Source of the DNA: Ulota crispa
Lineage: Eukaryota > Streptophyta > Bryopsida > Orthotrichales > Orthotrichaceae
DNA length: 64,000 nucleotides
Assembly (NCBI GenBank): GCA_963920765.1
Contig: OY987245.1
Coordinates: 22,770,727 to 22,834,726, forward strand
Direction: 5' to 3'
Positions 10,975 to 27,382 of this stretch are shown here, piece by piece (the stretch's first letter is position 1; each line of letters starts with the position of its first letter). Made by a program: the position numbers and the translations under genes. The notes under the pieces are model-generated. The model did no database searches and was not told the origin of the DNA. It saw only the letters and a program-made list of their open reading frames with translations.

Positions 10975-12123
10975 GTGGTGCACAATGGCAGCATTTGTAA
11001 GAATGTGAAGGACAGGTGGGCGCCGGAGCTCAAAGATTTCCCATGGCAAGCTAAACTTGGGCGCCATGAGCAGCTGTTGCTGCAAAGAGCAGAGCAAGAA
11101 GACTGGCTGGAGATGATGCAAAAGCTCGGGAGATGGAATGCGGGTCACCTGTGCAGTGCTCAAGATTGTGGCAATTCGCATGCTCAGGGAGGTGCAGAGT
11201 ACTGTCTCTCAACCCAGATGTTGGCAAGAATACTTGCGGCGCAGGACTTGAGGGTTGCGCATGGCTACGATTCCTTCCTGTGGAGTTTTGACAAACAAGT
11301 GCTGCAGTATGGCCCGACATTAGGATCGGGTGCTTTTGGCGCTGTTTCGGAGGTGACGTGGCTGGGATGCAAGTACGCGCAGAAAGTCTTTAATCCTGCC
11401 GGACTCCATTCCTTACAGGCTGAGGCGGATGCTTTAGCCAAAATGAATCACCCTCACGTTGTGAAAGTGTTTGCGCACTCTGAAGACTCCCTTCTCATGG
11501 ATTTGATGTGTATGGATCTGCACAAGTTCATGAAGATGCGAAGGAAGAACAGACCCTCTAGGGTTGAGCCTTTCTCGCTTGCTGCGGCGATCGACCTGAT
11601 GCTCCAGATTGCAGATGCCGTGAGCCACATGCACTCTCACAATGTGGCACATCGCGATCTCAAATCATCGAACATTCTTGTGAACCCGTTCAACATGCCA
11701 GGTCTGGATGGGGACGATGATGACGAGGATGGGTTTGTGTTTGCAAAGATTGCGGATTTTGGGATGGCGAAGGTGAAGCGAGAGATAACGCGCAACTCTC
11801 ACCTGACGCACAACGTGAGCACAAGGAAGTGGATGGCCCCGGAGATCTTTGGAGCGAACCTAGACGATGATCCTTTGGAAGAGGCCTATCCGATGAAAGC
11901 TGACGTGTACAGCTTCGGAGTAATTTGTTCTGAAATCTTATCAGGCGAGGAACCTTACAGCGGTGTGCCGCTACGTGAGCTATACGCAAAGTTGACGGCC
12001 CCGTTTCCTTTGAGGCCACGACTACCAGCAAGCTGCCCCACGGGGTTGGCTTCCCTGATTTGCGCATGCTGGGATGGGATCCACGAAAGCGACCGGCATT
12101 TGCAGATGTGTGTCGTGTGTTGA
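10975..12123 (+). CDS. TKL-type protein kinase, DUF1221-kinase family; C-terminus frameshifted
   Basis: A predicted serine/threonine (TKL) kinase of the plant DUF1221-plus-kinase type. Residues 10-55 (KDRWAPELKDFPWQAKLG) resemble the end of DUF1221. The kinase domain has the glycine loop GSGAFGAV (117-124), Lys137 in YAQKVF, alpha-C Glu150, HRDLKSSN (226-233), DFG (261-263), APE (288-290) and DVYSFG (310-315). All catalytic residues are intact, and there is an acidic insert GDDDDED before DFG. The frame ends early as CWDGIHESD. The expected family sequence CWDWDP-RKRPAFADVCRVL continues from 12078 in another frame, to TGA at 12219-12221, so one base is missing at about 12076. Upstream, an in-frame TAG lies at 10960. 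It could be a young pseudogene, a sequencing error, or a gene with an upstream intron. The ATG at 10975 is only the first in frame. Confidence 0.78.
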   Translation: MVHNGSICKNVKDRWAPELKDFPWQAKLGRHEQLLLQRAEQEDWLEMMQKLGRWNAGHLCSAQDCGNSHAQGGAEYCLSTQMLARILAAQDLRVAHGYDSFLWSFDKQVLQYGPTLGSGAFGAVSEVTWLGCKYAQKVFNPAGLHSLQAEADALAKMNHPHVVKVFAHSEDSLLMDLMCMDLHKFMKMRRKNRPSRVEPFSLAAAIDLMLQIADAVSHMHSHNVAHRDLKSSNILVNPFNMPGLDGDDDDEDGFVFAKIADFGMAKVKREITRNSHLTHNVSTRKWMAPEIFGANLDDDPLEEAYPMKADVYSFGVICSEILSGEEPYSGVPLRELYAKLTAPFPLRPRLPASCPTGLASLICACWDGIHESDRHLQMCVVC

Positions 12124-12471
12124 GATATCTGAAAGGCCTACCGACATTGACTGATGGTACAGAGTTTTACTTTGCGTCTGTACTTTCAGCCCAATTTGTT
12201 TCTTCTCTTATCGCGCTCTGATGCTTGATAGTATCTTGTGGATAGTTTGCATTGCAGATTTGGGGGATAAAAGCTCAATAGATGGAGAATGCCCTTTTGG
12301 AAGGTTGACAACCAAGCATAAGGTAACGAATCCTAGAGCAAGCTGAATAGTATCTCATTGATTTTTGTGGTGGCGGGAGCAAGTGTTTTGTGAGAATGGT
12401 ATGCCGTTTGCAGTTTTAAAATCATGTGTCACAAAACTTGCTGATGGAGCCCTTGTTTGAATTACCCCTTG

Positions 12472-13365
12472 CTGTACTGTACAGTACCGTATCAGAAATT
12501 TTCGTCACCCTGTTTTGCCAATCCAACAACCTTGCATCATACTGTGCAAAATCAGAATTTTGTTGATTTGAATCATAGAAACTTGATTCTTATGCAATTC
12601 CAATCAAGCATACTAAATTTTGATTCCTAAAAACCAAAACTCTATTTTTGGTGAATTGTTTTGTTATGAATTCATGGTTTTACAAAAGAATTGATTGAAA
12701 AACATTGGTGATGAATTTCTGAGATTTGATTGCATGGGTATGTGGAAAACATCCATATGCACATCTTCCATGCTGAAAAGGACCCTCTTAATTAACAAAA
12801 AAATTACCTAATTTTTTATCAATGTGACTTGTGATATGCCCAAATTTTGTAGAATAGATATTTCTTTGTTATAATCAAATTTTGTTATTTGATTCACACT
12901 TTGTGACAAAATGTATACTTTTTATTATGATGTTACATGAACTTGGTGAAAAGCTAGCTAAAAAGTAAAAATATTTATTCTACAAAATTTGAGCATATCA
13001 CAAGTCAAATTGAAAAAAAATTAGGTAATTTTTTTGTTACTTAAGAGGTCCCTTTTTAGTATGGAAGATGTGCATATGGATGTTTTCCACATACCCATGC
13101 AATCAAATCTCAGAAATTCATCACCAATGTTTTTCAATCAATTCTTTTGTAAAACCATGAATTCATAACAAAACAATTCACCAAAAATAGAGTTTTGATT
13201 TTTAGGAATCAAAATTTAGTATGCTTGATTGGAATTGCATAAGAATCAAGTTTCTATGATTCAAATCAACAAAATTCTGATTTTGCACAGTATGATGCAA
13301 GGTTGTTGGATTGGCAAAACAGGGTGACGAAAATTTCTGTTACGACATTGTACAGTACTGTACAG
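12472..13365. repeat. Long inverted repeat (foldback element), arms about 397 bp
   Basis: The left arm at 12472-12868 and right arm at 12969-13365 are near-identical inverted copies around a loop of about 100 bp. The outer tips contain CTGTACTGTACAG-type sequence, followed by CAGAAATTTTCGTCACCCTG. The arms carry only a few mismatches and are non-coding. The transcript would fold into a long hairpin. No clear target-site duplication was seen. Confidence 0.85.
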
Positions 13366-14814
13366 AGCTTATGTTGGCCCCATGGTACATGTTAGTGCAC
13401 GTATGAGCTTGTATGACTGCTGAATGTTGGGGTATTGACAATTTATTGAATGTAGTGCATGGGGCATTGGGGGGTTGGATTTCCACAGTCCCAAGGTCGG
13501 TGTTTTCTAGATTTTGTAAACTTTCACGGCTCAAGAACACACATCCCGAATGTAGAGGGTGAGGATCAGATCTTAATTTTTCAGAGTTAATTTTTCAGAT
13601 CGTGAAATGCGCGTCCTTTCAACCTTTGACCTCGCTTCCAATGCTTCCCCGCGTGCAGCTGCTTTGAACTCTGCTAGATGGGTGAGCACTCCCTTCACGG
13701 TGCAAACACATCGTATCTCAGTTTTGTGTCCATGAGTCCACTTTTTACTACAGATTCAAATCTGCTTAGTGCAGTGGAAGTAGGGCACCTTGGGCGAGGG
13801 ACATTTTTTAGAAGGAGTGAACTAATCAAACCAATTGCCTTTAATACATGGTGCTTTGCAATCTGCTCCATAGAGCTTATGATTTGACGAAGGATCAGTG
13901 ATTTTCGTCTACTACCTGCACTAGCTAGTGGGAGATGGACTTAGAGTAGTAGAGTGGAATTACCGTGGTTGAACATTTACTCACGTGTTGCACTGTGCAG
14001 ATTCTTTTTGACATGCCAAGCGAGTTGCTCGTTCAAGTGGAGTTATCATTTCAACTTGATGGTTTCTTTAGCAGAGAAATTTTGAGTAATTTCTTTAGCA
14101 AATCAAGTTTGAGTACAGCGACCTTTATCACCACAACCCAAACTAGTTTGGACCGTTTGGCACAGCGTGCAAATGGGATAAACAGTTTTGTACGAATCTT
14201 GGAAGAGTGGTCATTGCAAACCCAATGCTAGGCATTGATGGGACAGACTGTGGATTTCTTAAGATACCAGAGATTATACAGTACAGTGCTTGCGGTAGTA
14301 ACTGGAGCATGAAGATCCATCTGCTTGACTTAGGAACAAATTGTGTATCCTGGCCTTCGGGTCCTCTGATTTAGCCGAAGTAAAGAGTTCTGTTCAATTC
14401 CTAGTACCTCAAGTTCTGCAAGAAGTGTTGAGTGCAAGTCCATCATTGTTTACATTCCTTGAATGGCCATTCTTTGTATCTAGGTTATGTAAATTGTATG
14501 TGGGCTCTTGGGTGCTGATATTGGTTTGATGGCTGTGCATTGAATGTTATTGGCTTTGAAATGTGTTTCTTTTTCGTTTTCATCAACGTTTTCAATTAAT
14601 GGGACAAGTTTACATGAGCATTACACGCTTTTGATATGATGCTTTATTACCAATATTGAGTTTCACAGCTATTTTAGAGGAACCTTATACTAGAAGCACG
14701 ACCTATGTTTTGAAAATGACATTGTACTTATGTGGAAATTTATTGGAGGCAAATTCTTATGGTCCCAACCCAACAAAGTACTCCCACACCATTTCTCTAA
14801 TCAAATCTTCATCT
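13366..14814. other. Intergenic DNA, no gene recognised
   Basis: Moderately GC-rich at first, then AT-rich. The open frames at 13678-13887 and 13965-14231 (+) have no known domain and no neighbouring exon signals that I could connect. Confidence 0.4.
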
Positions 14815-15074
14815 TGGACATGATATATGTTAATTTGAGAAAAATTCTTTCCCAAAACAAGTTTTAGGAAACTAAATTTTACATTTGTGAGAATATTTTG
14901 GTGATTTGAAGTGAGTTGTTTGATAATTCCTTCAAGATATTTCATCATTGAAGTAAGGGCCTTGAAGAAATCATCATAAATTTCACTCCTAAATGATCAA
15001 AAATCTCTTAAAATCATAAATCCAAAAGTCCCAAAATTGCATATTTTCCCCAAATTCACAAATATCACGTTCTT
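14815..15074 (-). mobile_element. MITE family with AATTTGGGAAAAA ends, copy A
   Basis: A 260-bp non-coding repeat. Its reverse complement matches the copies at 15583-15833 and 20780-21027 over most of its length (shared TGATGATTTCTTCAA and ATCAATGATG-type blocks). Ends such as GAACGTGATATTTGTGAATT and its inverse form terminal inverted repeats. Confidence 0.7.
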
Positions 15075-15582
15075 GGGATCAAGATGAAAGTAAAACATGG
15101 TTGGAACATTCTCGTTGCCAAACCTTGTTCTCTCTTTCCTCTCCCTCCTCCTTACCCTTCCCTCTCTCTGCCGTACCTCTCCCCTCACGTCAGTCCTTCT
15201 CCCTTCCCTCCATTTTCCTTTCTTCCCTTTTTCTCTCTTTTCCTTCTCTTTTTGGTGAATTTTTTTGAGAGCTTTTGTCTTCTTTGATTATAATCCCTTG
15301 CTTCTTGTTGCATTGTTTGAAACTTTCACAATTATCTTGCAACATTCAAACTGGAATTATAATTGATTCCAAGACTTTTAAGTTAAAAGTTGGGGCCAAG
15401 AAACGTGTTATTTTGCCACCTTCTTTAGTCCAATAGTGGGTTCAATATTGAATTTTTAAACCTAGACTTCCATGGTCCCAACGCCTACTGTAAAGTACGC
15501 TTGCCTTCATATCCATTTTTGCATTTTTGAAATATATGTGCCGCACTCTTATTTCCTTCATACCATCATATGTTGTGCATAG

Positions 15583-15833
15583 AATGCAATAATTGTTAAG
15601 TTAGGAAAAAAACACAATTTTGGGATTTTTGGATTCTATATATTTTTTAAAATTTTGATAATCTAATGTGAGTTCATGATGATTTCTTCAAGACCTTACA
15701 TCAATGATGAAATATCATAAAGGAATTATCAAAAATCCCATTTTAAATCGACAAAATCTTTTCACAAATGTAAAATTTAGTATCCAAAAGAAATTTGGTA
15801 AAGAGTTTTTCAAAATTAACGAACATTGTGTTC
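15583..15833 (+). mobile_element. MITE family with AATTTGGGAAAAA ends, copy B
   Basis: About 250 bp. It begins ATGCAATAATTGTTAAGTTA and ends TTAACGAACATTGTGTTC, and is closely related to 20780-21027 in the same orientation. Confidence 0.65.
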
Positions 15834-16039
15834 TTTAATAAAAACTCTTGTTTTTGACTAATGAGTTTGTTACATTGATTATTGTAAACTCAAATTGATT
15901 TCTAGCTTGCTTCGAGAAAATCAGCTTCTTGTTGTACAAGGCGTCATACACTCATACCTAATTCAACAGTGTCAATTGGCATTTCCAAGAAAAACTCATC
16001 TACATATATAACAGAAAACACTAGCGATGCTTTTATTAT

Positions 16040-16290
16040 ATGGGTACAAAACGTTTGGGTAAAAAAAAAAATGTTTCACTTCGAGTGTAAATTGGATTGC
16101 ATGGGTGAAAATAAAAAATGGATCTTTCTATTACATGGGTAAAAAAAAAAATGTTTTGTTGCGTAGGTAAGAAAAAAAAATGTTTTGTTGCGTAGGTAAG
16201 AAAAAAAAATGTTTTGCTTAATTGCACCTAAAATTGGACTGCGTGGGTAAAGAACAATGAATGTTTTATTGCAACACAAAAAATATTTTA
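16040..16290. repeat. Poly(A)-rich minisatellite
   Basis: A unit of about 29 bp (AAAAAAAAATGTTTTGTTGC then GTAGGTAAG) is repeated almost exactly three times at about 16140-16215. Degenerate flanking units share the TGGGTAAAAAAAA and ATGTTT words. Confidence 0.8.
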
Positions 16291-16597
16291 CTACATGGAA
16301 ATTATTTTGTGGAATTGGGCTTGAAATGATTTTACCATTTGTTGGACCTTACGAGTACTTATTACTAGTTGATAGACTATTAAATCAAACATGATGTCTT
16401 TTGCTCTTTTATAATTATTAAACTTAAGAACAATGTTTCCAATTAGTACTAATAGCCTGTAGAAAGAACCTAAAGTAACAAGTGTTGCAAATGGAAAATT
16501 GATTGAACTTGACTGACTTTATTGAGATTTTCTTCAATTCCCATGTTGAACTGGTTTATCAAGGAACTATTTTGATTATTTTTTCTATTTCATACTA

Positions 16598-16827
16598 CCC
16601 TAGAAGAAGAAAAACATGTCATAAACAACTGTCACAAATTGCCACAACTATGTCACAATAACTGCCTTACAACTAAATAAACAATTGCACAACAATTGCA
16701 CAACTAGATTGTAGTTGTGCAAAGGTTGTGCAGTTGTTGTGCAGTTGTTTTTGCAATTGTAAAGCAATTATTGTGACCTAGTTGTAGCAATTTGTGGCAA
16801 TCATTTTTCCTTATTTTTCTTCTAGCG
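16598..16827. mobile_element. CACTA-type MITE with CTA target duplication
   Basis: A 230-bp palindromic element. The left end is CCCTAGAAGAAGAAAAA and the inverse of the right end is CGCTAGAAGAAAAA, each one base from the CACTA signature. CTA flanks both sides (16595-16597 and 16828-16830), the 3-bp duplication typical of CACTA/EnSpm. The arms (CACAAATTGCCACAACTA and partner) pair almost to the centre. Confidence 0.75.
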
Positions 16828-16830
16828 CTA

Positions 16831-18364
16831 TAAATAAAAAATCTAAAGATTTTTAACATGTTCTTAGCCAATGTTTATAAATTACAAACGGTTTTTCTCA
16901 TTTCAACTTGCTAGCTTTCAATTAACGGTTGGTTCTTCCCGGACCTTGCCACGTATTAGTGCTTGGTTGGCAATTGGCTCATGCCAATATCTTTTAGGTG
17001 CAACTTGGAATGAAAAGCACATGTTCCATACTAGTGCATCCCGCAAGTGATATACAATATCATCCAATAGAGTATGTGAAGATTAGAACTTGTGCTAGAA
17101 GATATAACTCTTGGTTAACACTTGAGTTAAATACAAAGAAATTATTAAAAAAAAACCTCGATGTCTACATTTTTGCCGCATGCAAGTTTGTTTTAAGAAA
17201 CAAAGTGAGAGGTTCATCCAAAAGGGATCCAAACATCTGAAAGATACTCAAAATCTCACCCTTTTCCCTTGATTTTCAAATAATCATGAAGAAGGAATCT
17301 TTAATGATGTGGTTGGACATCCTAGATTTTAGGCCCACTTTCAAAGTCTCAATTTTCAATTTTCCAAAGGAATTCAAATCTTGATGCCCCTTAATAACTA
17401 TGAGTGTTGTTGATATGTTCATGTCTCATGTTGATATGTTCATGTTTGAGGCTATCGAGCATTGATAAATTGAGTCTAAAAATTGCTTCTCTTTTTGAGA
17501 ACAATTGAGACCCACTTTTACATGTTTTGCATTCTCCCTTTTCTTGGCTTCTAAAACATGTATGACTAGGAAAGGTGTGATATTTGCAAATCATGATATG
17601 GATTCCATTACCTAGCCTCTTTTTTATATTGCAATGCCCCCTTTGAAATTTTTTGCATTAGTTCATTTTGTGTTAGAAGACATTTGACCATTCTCAAGTA
17701 GTTATTGAAGGCAACAAGTTGGCACTCATGCATGTTGAACATCAAGCAAAGTTGCTTATTGATTACATTCCTTGTGTGTGTAATTGAAACGCAATTCAAC
17801 CTCTTGCTTGTGGATGCTAAGATGTTGAGTAAGAGCATCTCCATTGTTTTGAATCAAAACTAATGTGCCAGCCAAGGTATCTTGGGCTTGCAAAGATTCA
17901 AGTTTGCAAGCAGCAAGAAAGGCTTCCATTGGTAGGATCTAGCAAAGTTGCAACTAATTTTTAGATTTTGGTATGCTCCAGGTGAGATTGTGGGAGAGGT
18001 GATTTGATGGTTTGGTGACGTGGTGTGAGGAAGTGGATCAAGGTTCCCTCTATAGCAGACAAGTTGTTAGTGTATGGCATTACAAGATTATAATTGAATA
18101 TCTTATATACATGTAGAGAGACAATAATGAATACTTCAAAACCTTTAAGTGAATTTTTTAAGGTGAAAGGATCTTTGAAGATGATGCATTGGGGGTTGGA
18201 TTTGAGAAGCTAGCTTAAAAAATTTGGTTGATGCTTCTCCAATGGAGGAAGAAAAATCTTTGACACACTTTAGACCTATTGTGGTTGTATGTGGGGTGAA
18301 ATTGTGGAAATGTTCTAACTACTAAATACCCTAGCCCAAATTGTATGCTCAACACAATCTTATC
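16831..18364. other. Intergenic DNA, mostly unrecognised
   Basis: No gene was recognised. The minus-strand frames at 17391-17594 and 17608-17844 are uninterrupted but match nothing I know. TAAGAGCATCTCCATTG at about 17830 resembles the end of the MITEs at 36668 and 38074, but a partner end was not found. Confidence 0.4.
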
Positions 18365-18520
18365 CTCTAGTAAAAAAAAATTTCCTAAACAATCACTTCA
18401 CAATGATGAAACAATTTCACAAAGATTGTTAAATGATTGTCATATGACAACCACAATTACTATGGACATTTTTAGTCAATCACTATGGACCAGACATTTA
18501 GGACAAATTTTCTATTAGTG
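18365..18520. mobile_element. Short CACTA-type MITE (probable)
   Basis: The left end is CTCTAGTAAAAAAAAATTTC and the right end TTTTCTATTAGTG is the inverse of CACTAATAGAAAA. The ends extend as inverted copies (TTTCCTAAAC against GTCCTAAATG). It is about 156 bp. The flanking trinucleotides differ, so the duplication is decayed or the borders are off. Confidence 0.5.
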
Positions 18521-19307
18521 AAAGTGGCATGCTTTTTGAATAAGGTGTCTACTTGAACTTCCTCAAGGTACCTTCTTTTCATGTAAAGCCTACTTCCATG
18601 TAGTCCAAAGCCAACAAGATGAATAGTAAGAAAGGAGCACCACTAGTGTTAGCAAACTATCAAGAAAACCAACAAAATTGTACTAAAAGTATCAAGTCAA
18701 AATCTCCAAAATTGCATTGAACTTAGCACTACAACCAAGCAAGTCCATTTTTGTAATGAAGAGAAGGGTAAACACTGAGAGAACACCAACAATCAATACA
18801 TCTATGTAAATTTTACTTAGGATTGAGCCAAAATCTTCAAAATTTTGGAGGGGCATTTGGTCAATTTGTCAAAAACCTAATGTGTAATAAATAAATAAAG
18901 AGGTAGAGAGCAGAGTGTCTTCTATGAGCAATAAATCCACTTGGAGGACTTAAGTGTGGTACCCTCTTTAATATATTTATATAAAAGTGGACCTCCTAAT
19001 GGGTTTATTTTGCTATCTAATAAGAAAAGATGGGCATCTATGATCTATCCAAAATATCCATTAAATTGGCTATAGGAATATCAAGCCCCATATACAAACT
19101 TTCTAAAGTACTTGGCCAAATCAACAATAATTTGTAAATCTATATGAAGGTGATGACCAAGTGCAAACATGGAGAAGTTTGGGTTGAAAACATAAAGGAA
19201 TTTGATTGGATACATGTAAGTTACATAACTTTGACTTGAATCAAAATACTAAAATTATTATTTTGGAAAATATAATATAAGCCATATTTGCAACTAATCC
19301 ATGGGAA

Positions 19308-20276
19308 TTGATATATGTACTGCCCCTTTTTTACTATTCTCTCACACAGTCCACACCTACTATATATGGCTAATACTTACAATATTAAAGTAGGTGTGGA
19401 CCATAGACAAAACATCACTAATTTGAAAATATAGCTTGACATAGAAGTTGTAGTCTTAATTATATTTTTTAGCTCTTGATCCCACATATAGTATCAATTA
19501 AAAAATAAATAAACTAAGCATAATTTAGGTTTTTTAAACTTGATACTATGAGCATGATTAGGAGCTCAAAAACAGAAGTAGAATTGCAACTTCTATGTCA
19601 AGTTGTATTTTTGAATTAGTGATGTTTTTCCTGTGATTCACACCTACTCTAATATTGCAAATATTGGCCATATAGAGTCCTGCAAAGAAAGTTGTAGTCC
19701 TTTTAAAAAAAATCTCACACAATCATTATTTTACCAAATCTAAAGTTAATTACATATTTGAAAAGCTTAGAAAAAGGAGCAACTTTTGTTAAAATTTGAC
19801 GTAAGTCTAATTAGGATAAGTGTTAGAAAAAAAAATACTTGAAAAAAAAACCCAATTATGATTTAAATGCTTCTAAAATCACTACAACTTTGTCAACAAT
19901 TTACCACCATCACATTTTCAATCTATTCTCAATGTACAATGTGCTTGCTTGAGTTGAGACAATTTCAAGTTCTAAAAGGCAGTTAAAAGCCACAAAGATC
20001 CTGATGATGTTGGTAAAAGTTGATAATTATGGCATATTTATTTGTGCAAAATTGCGTTTGGCATGATTTAAAAGCATGAAATAAGAATGATCTACTTTTC
20101 AAATTCTAATTCATTTTATCCCCCTTAGTAGGCTTTTCAAATATGTAATCACTTCTAAATTTTGATGAAGAATTGAATGATTGTGTGGGAGGGTTTTAAA
20201 AAGGACTACAACTTTGTGTCCAGATCTCTATAGTACGTGTAGTAGATTAGTCAAAAAGGGGTGGTACATATATCAA
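19308..20276. mobile_element. Inverted-repeat element with a second palindrome inserted in one arm
   Basis: The left end TTGATATATGTACTGCCCC pairs with the inverse of the right end, TTGATATATGTACCACCCC. Further inside, AAAGTTGTAGTCCTTTT (about 19690) pairs with AAAAAGGACTACAACTTT (about 20200). The left arm is interrupted by an extra segment at about 19365-19672. It is non-coding. Confidence 0.7.
19365..19672. mobile_element. Palindromic MITE bordered by TA, nested in a larger element
   Basis: About 308 bp. It begins TATGGCTAATACTTACAATA and ends with the inverse-type AATATTGCAAATATTGGCCA. Inner blocks (AAAACATCACTAATTTGAAA against its inverse, and CTTGACATAGAAGTTG against its inverse) pair. 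TA repeats on both sides suggest a Tc1/mariner (Stowaway-like) insertion, but low-complexity TA runs make the exact borders uncertain. Confidence 0.6.
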
Positions 20277-20779
20277 GTCTCCTAATCTATTTGTCCAAAA
20301 CCATCATTGGTAAAGATCAAATTGTACTTGATACATGTCAATTTCTATAAGGATACTCTATTTTATTAGAGCACATTTGTAAAGTAATGTTTTGATATCT
20401 TTTTATTGCAAGAATGCACCATTATTTCACCAACAAATTGAATTTTTATGGATCTTGGAAAAAACAAATTCAAAATTTTCTCTTACCACTATTCTCTAAT
20501 TTGGAATGTGGATAATCAAAGTTCTAAGGATCCTCAATCAACAAATGAAGAAGAAATAAGGATATAGAAAAAAAAATGCTTCTGTTAATGTGTTCAAGGG
20601 TATATGGCTATATCATTGGAGTTGGTGTAATCATACAAAACTTCCTAATGAAGCCAAGTAACTTTCCTAAATAAGCCAAACATGAAAAGGAACCCAAAGC
20701 AAAATTATCAAGTATGGCATGTTGACTACCTACGTGTTGATTTATTCATTAAAAATTAAACAACAAAAATAACTATAAT

Positions 20780-21027
20780 GCAATATTCATTAGTTTGGGA
20801 AAAAAATACATTTTGAGACTTTCGGATTTTATGATTTTAAGAGATTTTTGATCACTTACAATGAATTTCATGATGATTTCTTCAACATCTTGAATCAATG
20901 ATGGAATATCTCGAAGGAGCTATCAAAAATCTCATAATAAATCATCAAAAGTACTCTCACAAATGCTCAATTCCACATTCTCAAAATACATTTTAGGAGA
21001 GATTTTTCCAAATTAGCGAATATTGTG
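20780..21027 (+). mobile_element. MITE family with AATTTGGGAAAAA ends, copy C
   Basis: About 248 bp. The ends are CAATATTCATTAGTTTGGGA and the inverse of CAATATTCGCTAATTTGG. The interior (ATGATTTCTTCAACATCTTG, CAATGATGGAATATC) matches copies A and B. Confidence 0.7.
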
Positions 21028-22102
21028 TTCTATACACTAAAGTGACATTCGGCAATGTGCACATACACAACCACAAAAAGACATGTTTTAGCATTCACTA
21101 GAAAACAAATACCTTGATAGGATGGAGTTTCTTCACTAATTTTTATTCTTTACCTTAATCTAACTAAATTTAGTCTACCATGGATACAATTGTAACAAAA
21201 TGCAAGTAGAGTAGTGTTGTTTAGGTGACTCCTTTCAACAAATTTTTGACACAGTTGTGTCAAAAATACATTACACAGAATCTCATTTTCAACACTTGGT
21301 CTTCAAAAAGGTCCCACAGGGAGTTGAACTCTATATGTTTGACAAGAGTGTTGTAAAAGAACAAGAAAGATATCGTTATAAATATACGGCAAACACAACA
21401 CTCTTTTTTTATGGTAATGCACCACATATGACAAACTCTTCCAACTAGACCCTAAATACTGGCTTGTATCTGTGAAATACAGTAGGCCTACGACATATAA
21501 TTTCATCTAACAATTATTTGCGAATTTGAAGCAGAAGACAGTAAGTCTATTGTAATATCATAGAGTTTGATGCTGCTGAAAATATCTTCAATACACTTGG
21601 TTTCAATGATCTGCTCAAAATTCACACGGAATTTTTACACGACCGATAAAAAACAGCGGCTTTTACATGGATCCAATGCTAAGTTTCTCTAAGGGGTTCC
21701 TGACAGCCAAGTATTTGTAAGTTAAATTTCTCCCTTCTCACCTTTGCTATACATATCGTGGACAGTGTTGCACAAGTCTGTATGAAGATCCACAATCAAG
21801 TTGAAACAAGTCATTGAACCTGCACTACCGAAGAATATACCCCCTGCTAATCTGTTCACAGAGTGATAAAAACATCGAGAATTTAACTCGAAATAGGTAG
21901 TATCAAACTAAACTGAACAGGATCTAACCTGTTGAGCAAAAAAAGTTGATGAGTGCAAGAATCAGGTCAAATATTGTGGCAGTAAGCTACAATAGTGGTA
22001 AGCAAACAATGGACGGCAGAGTTGAGAGCACACCAGTCAGATGTACTCTGAAACGGAAGAGAACTAATAACTGCAATGGCGACAAGGTGACCGACTGCAG
22101 AA
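21028..22102. other. Intergenic DNA and 3' flank of SnRK1
   Basis: The right part must contain the 3' UTR of the minus-strand SnRK1 gene. The small frames at 21257-21448 (+) and 21303-21506 (-) have no recognisable product. Confidence 0.4.
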
Positions 22103-27382
<5,280 letters not shown>

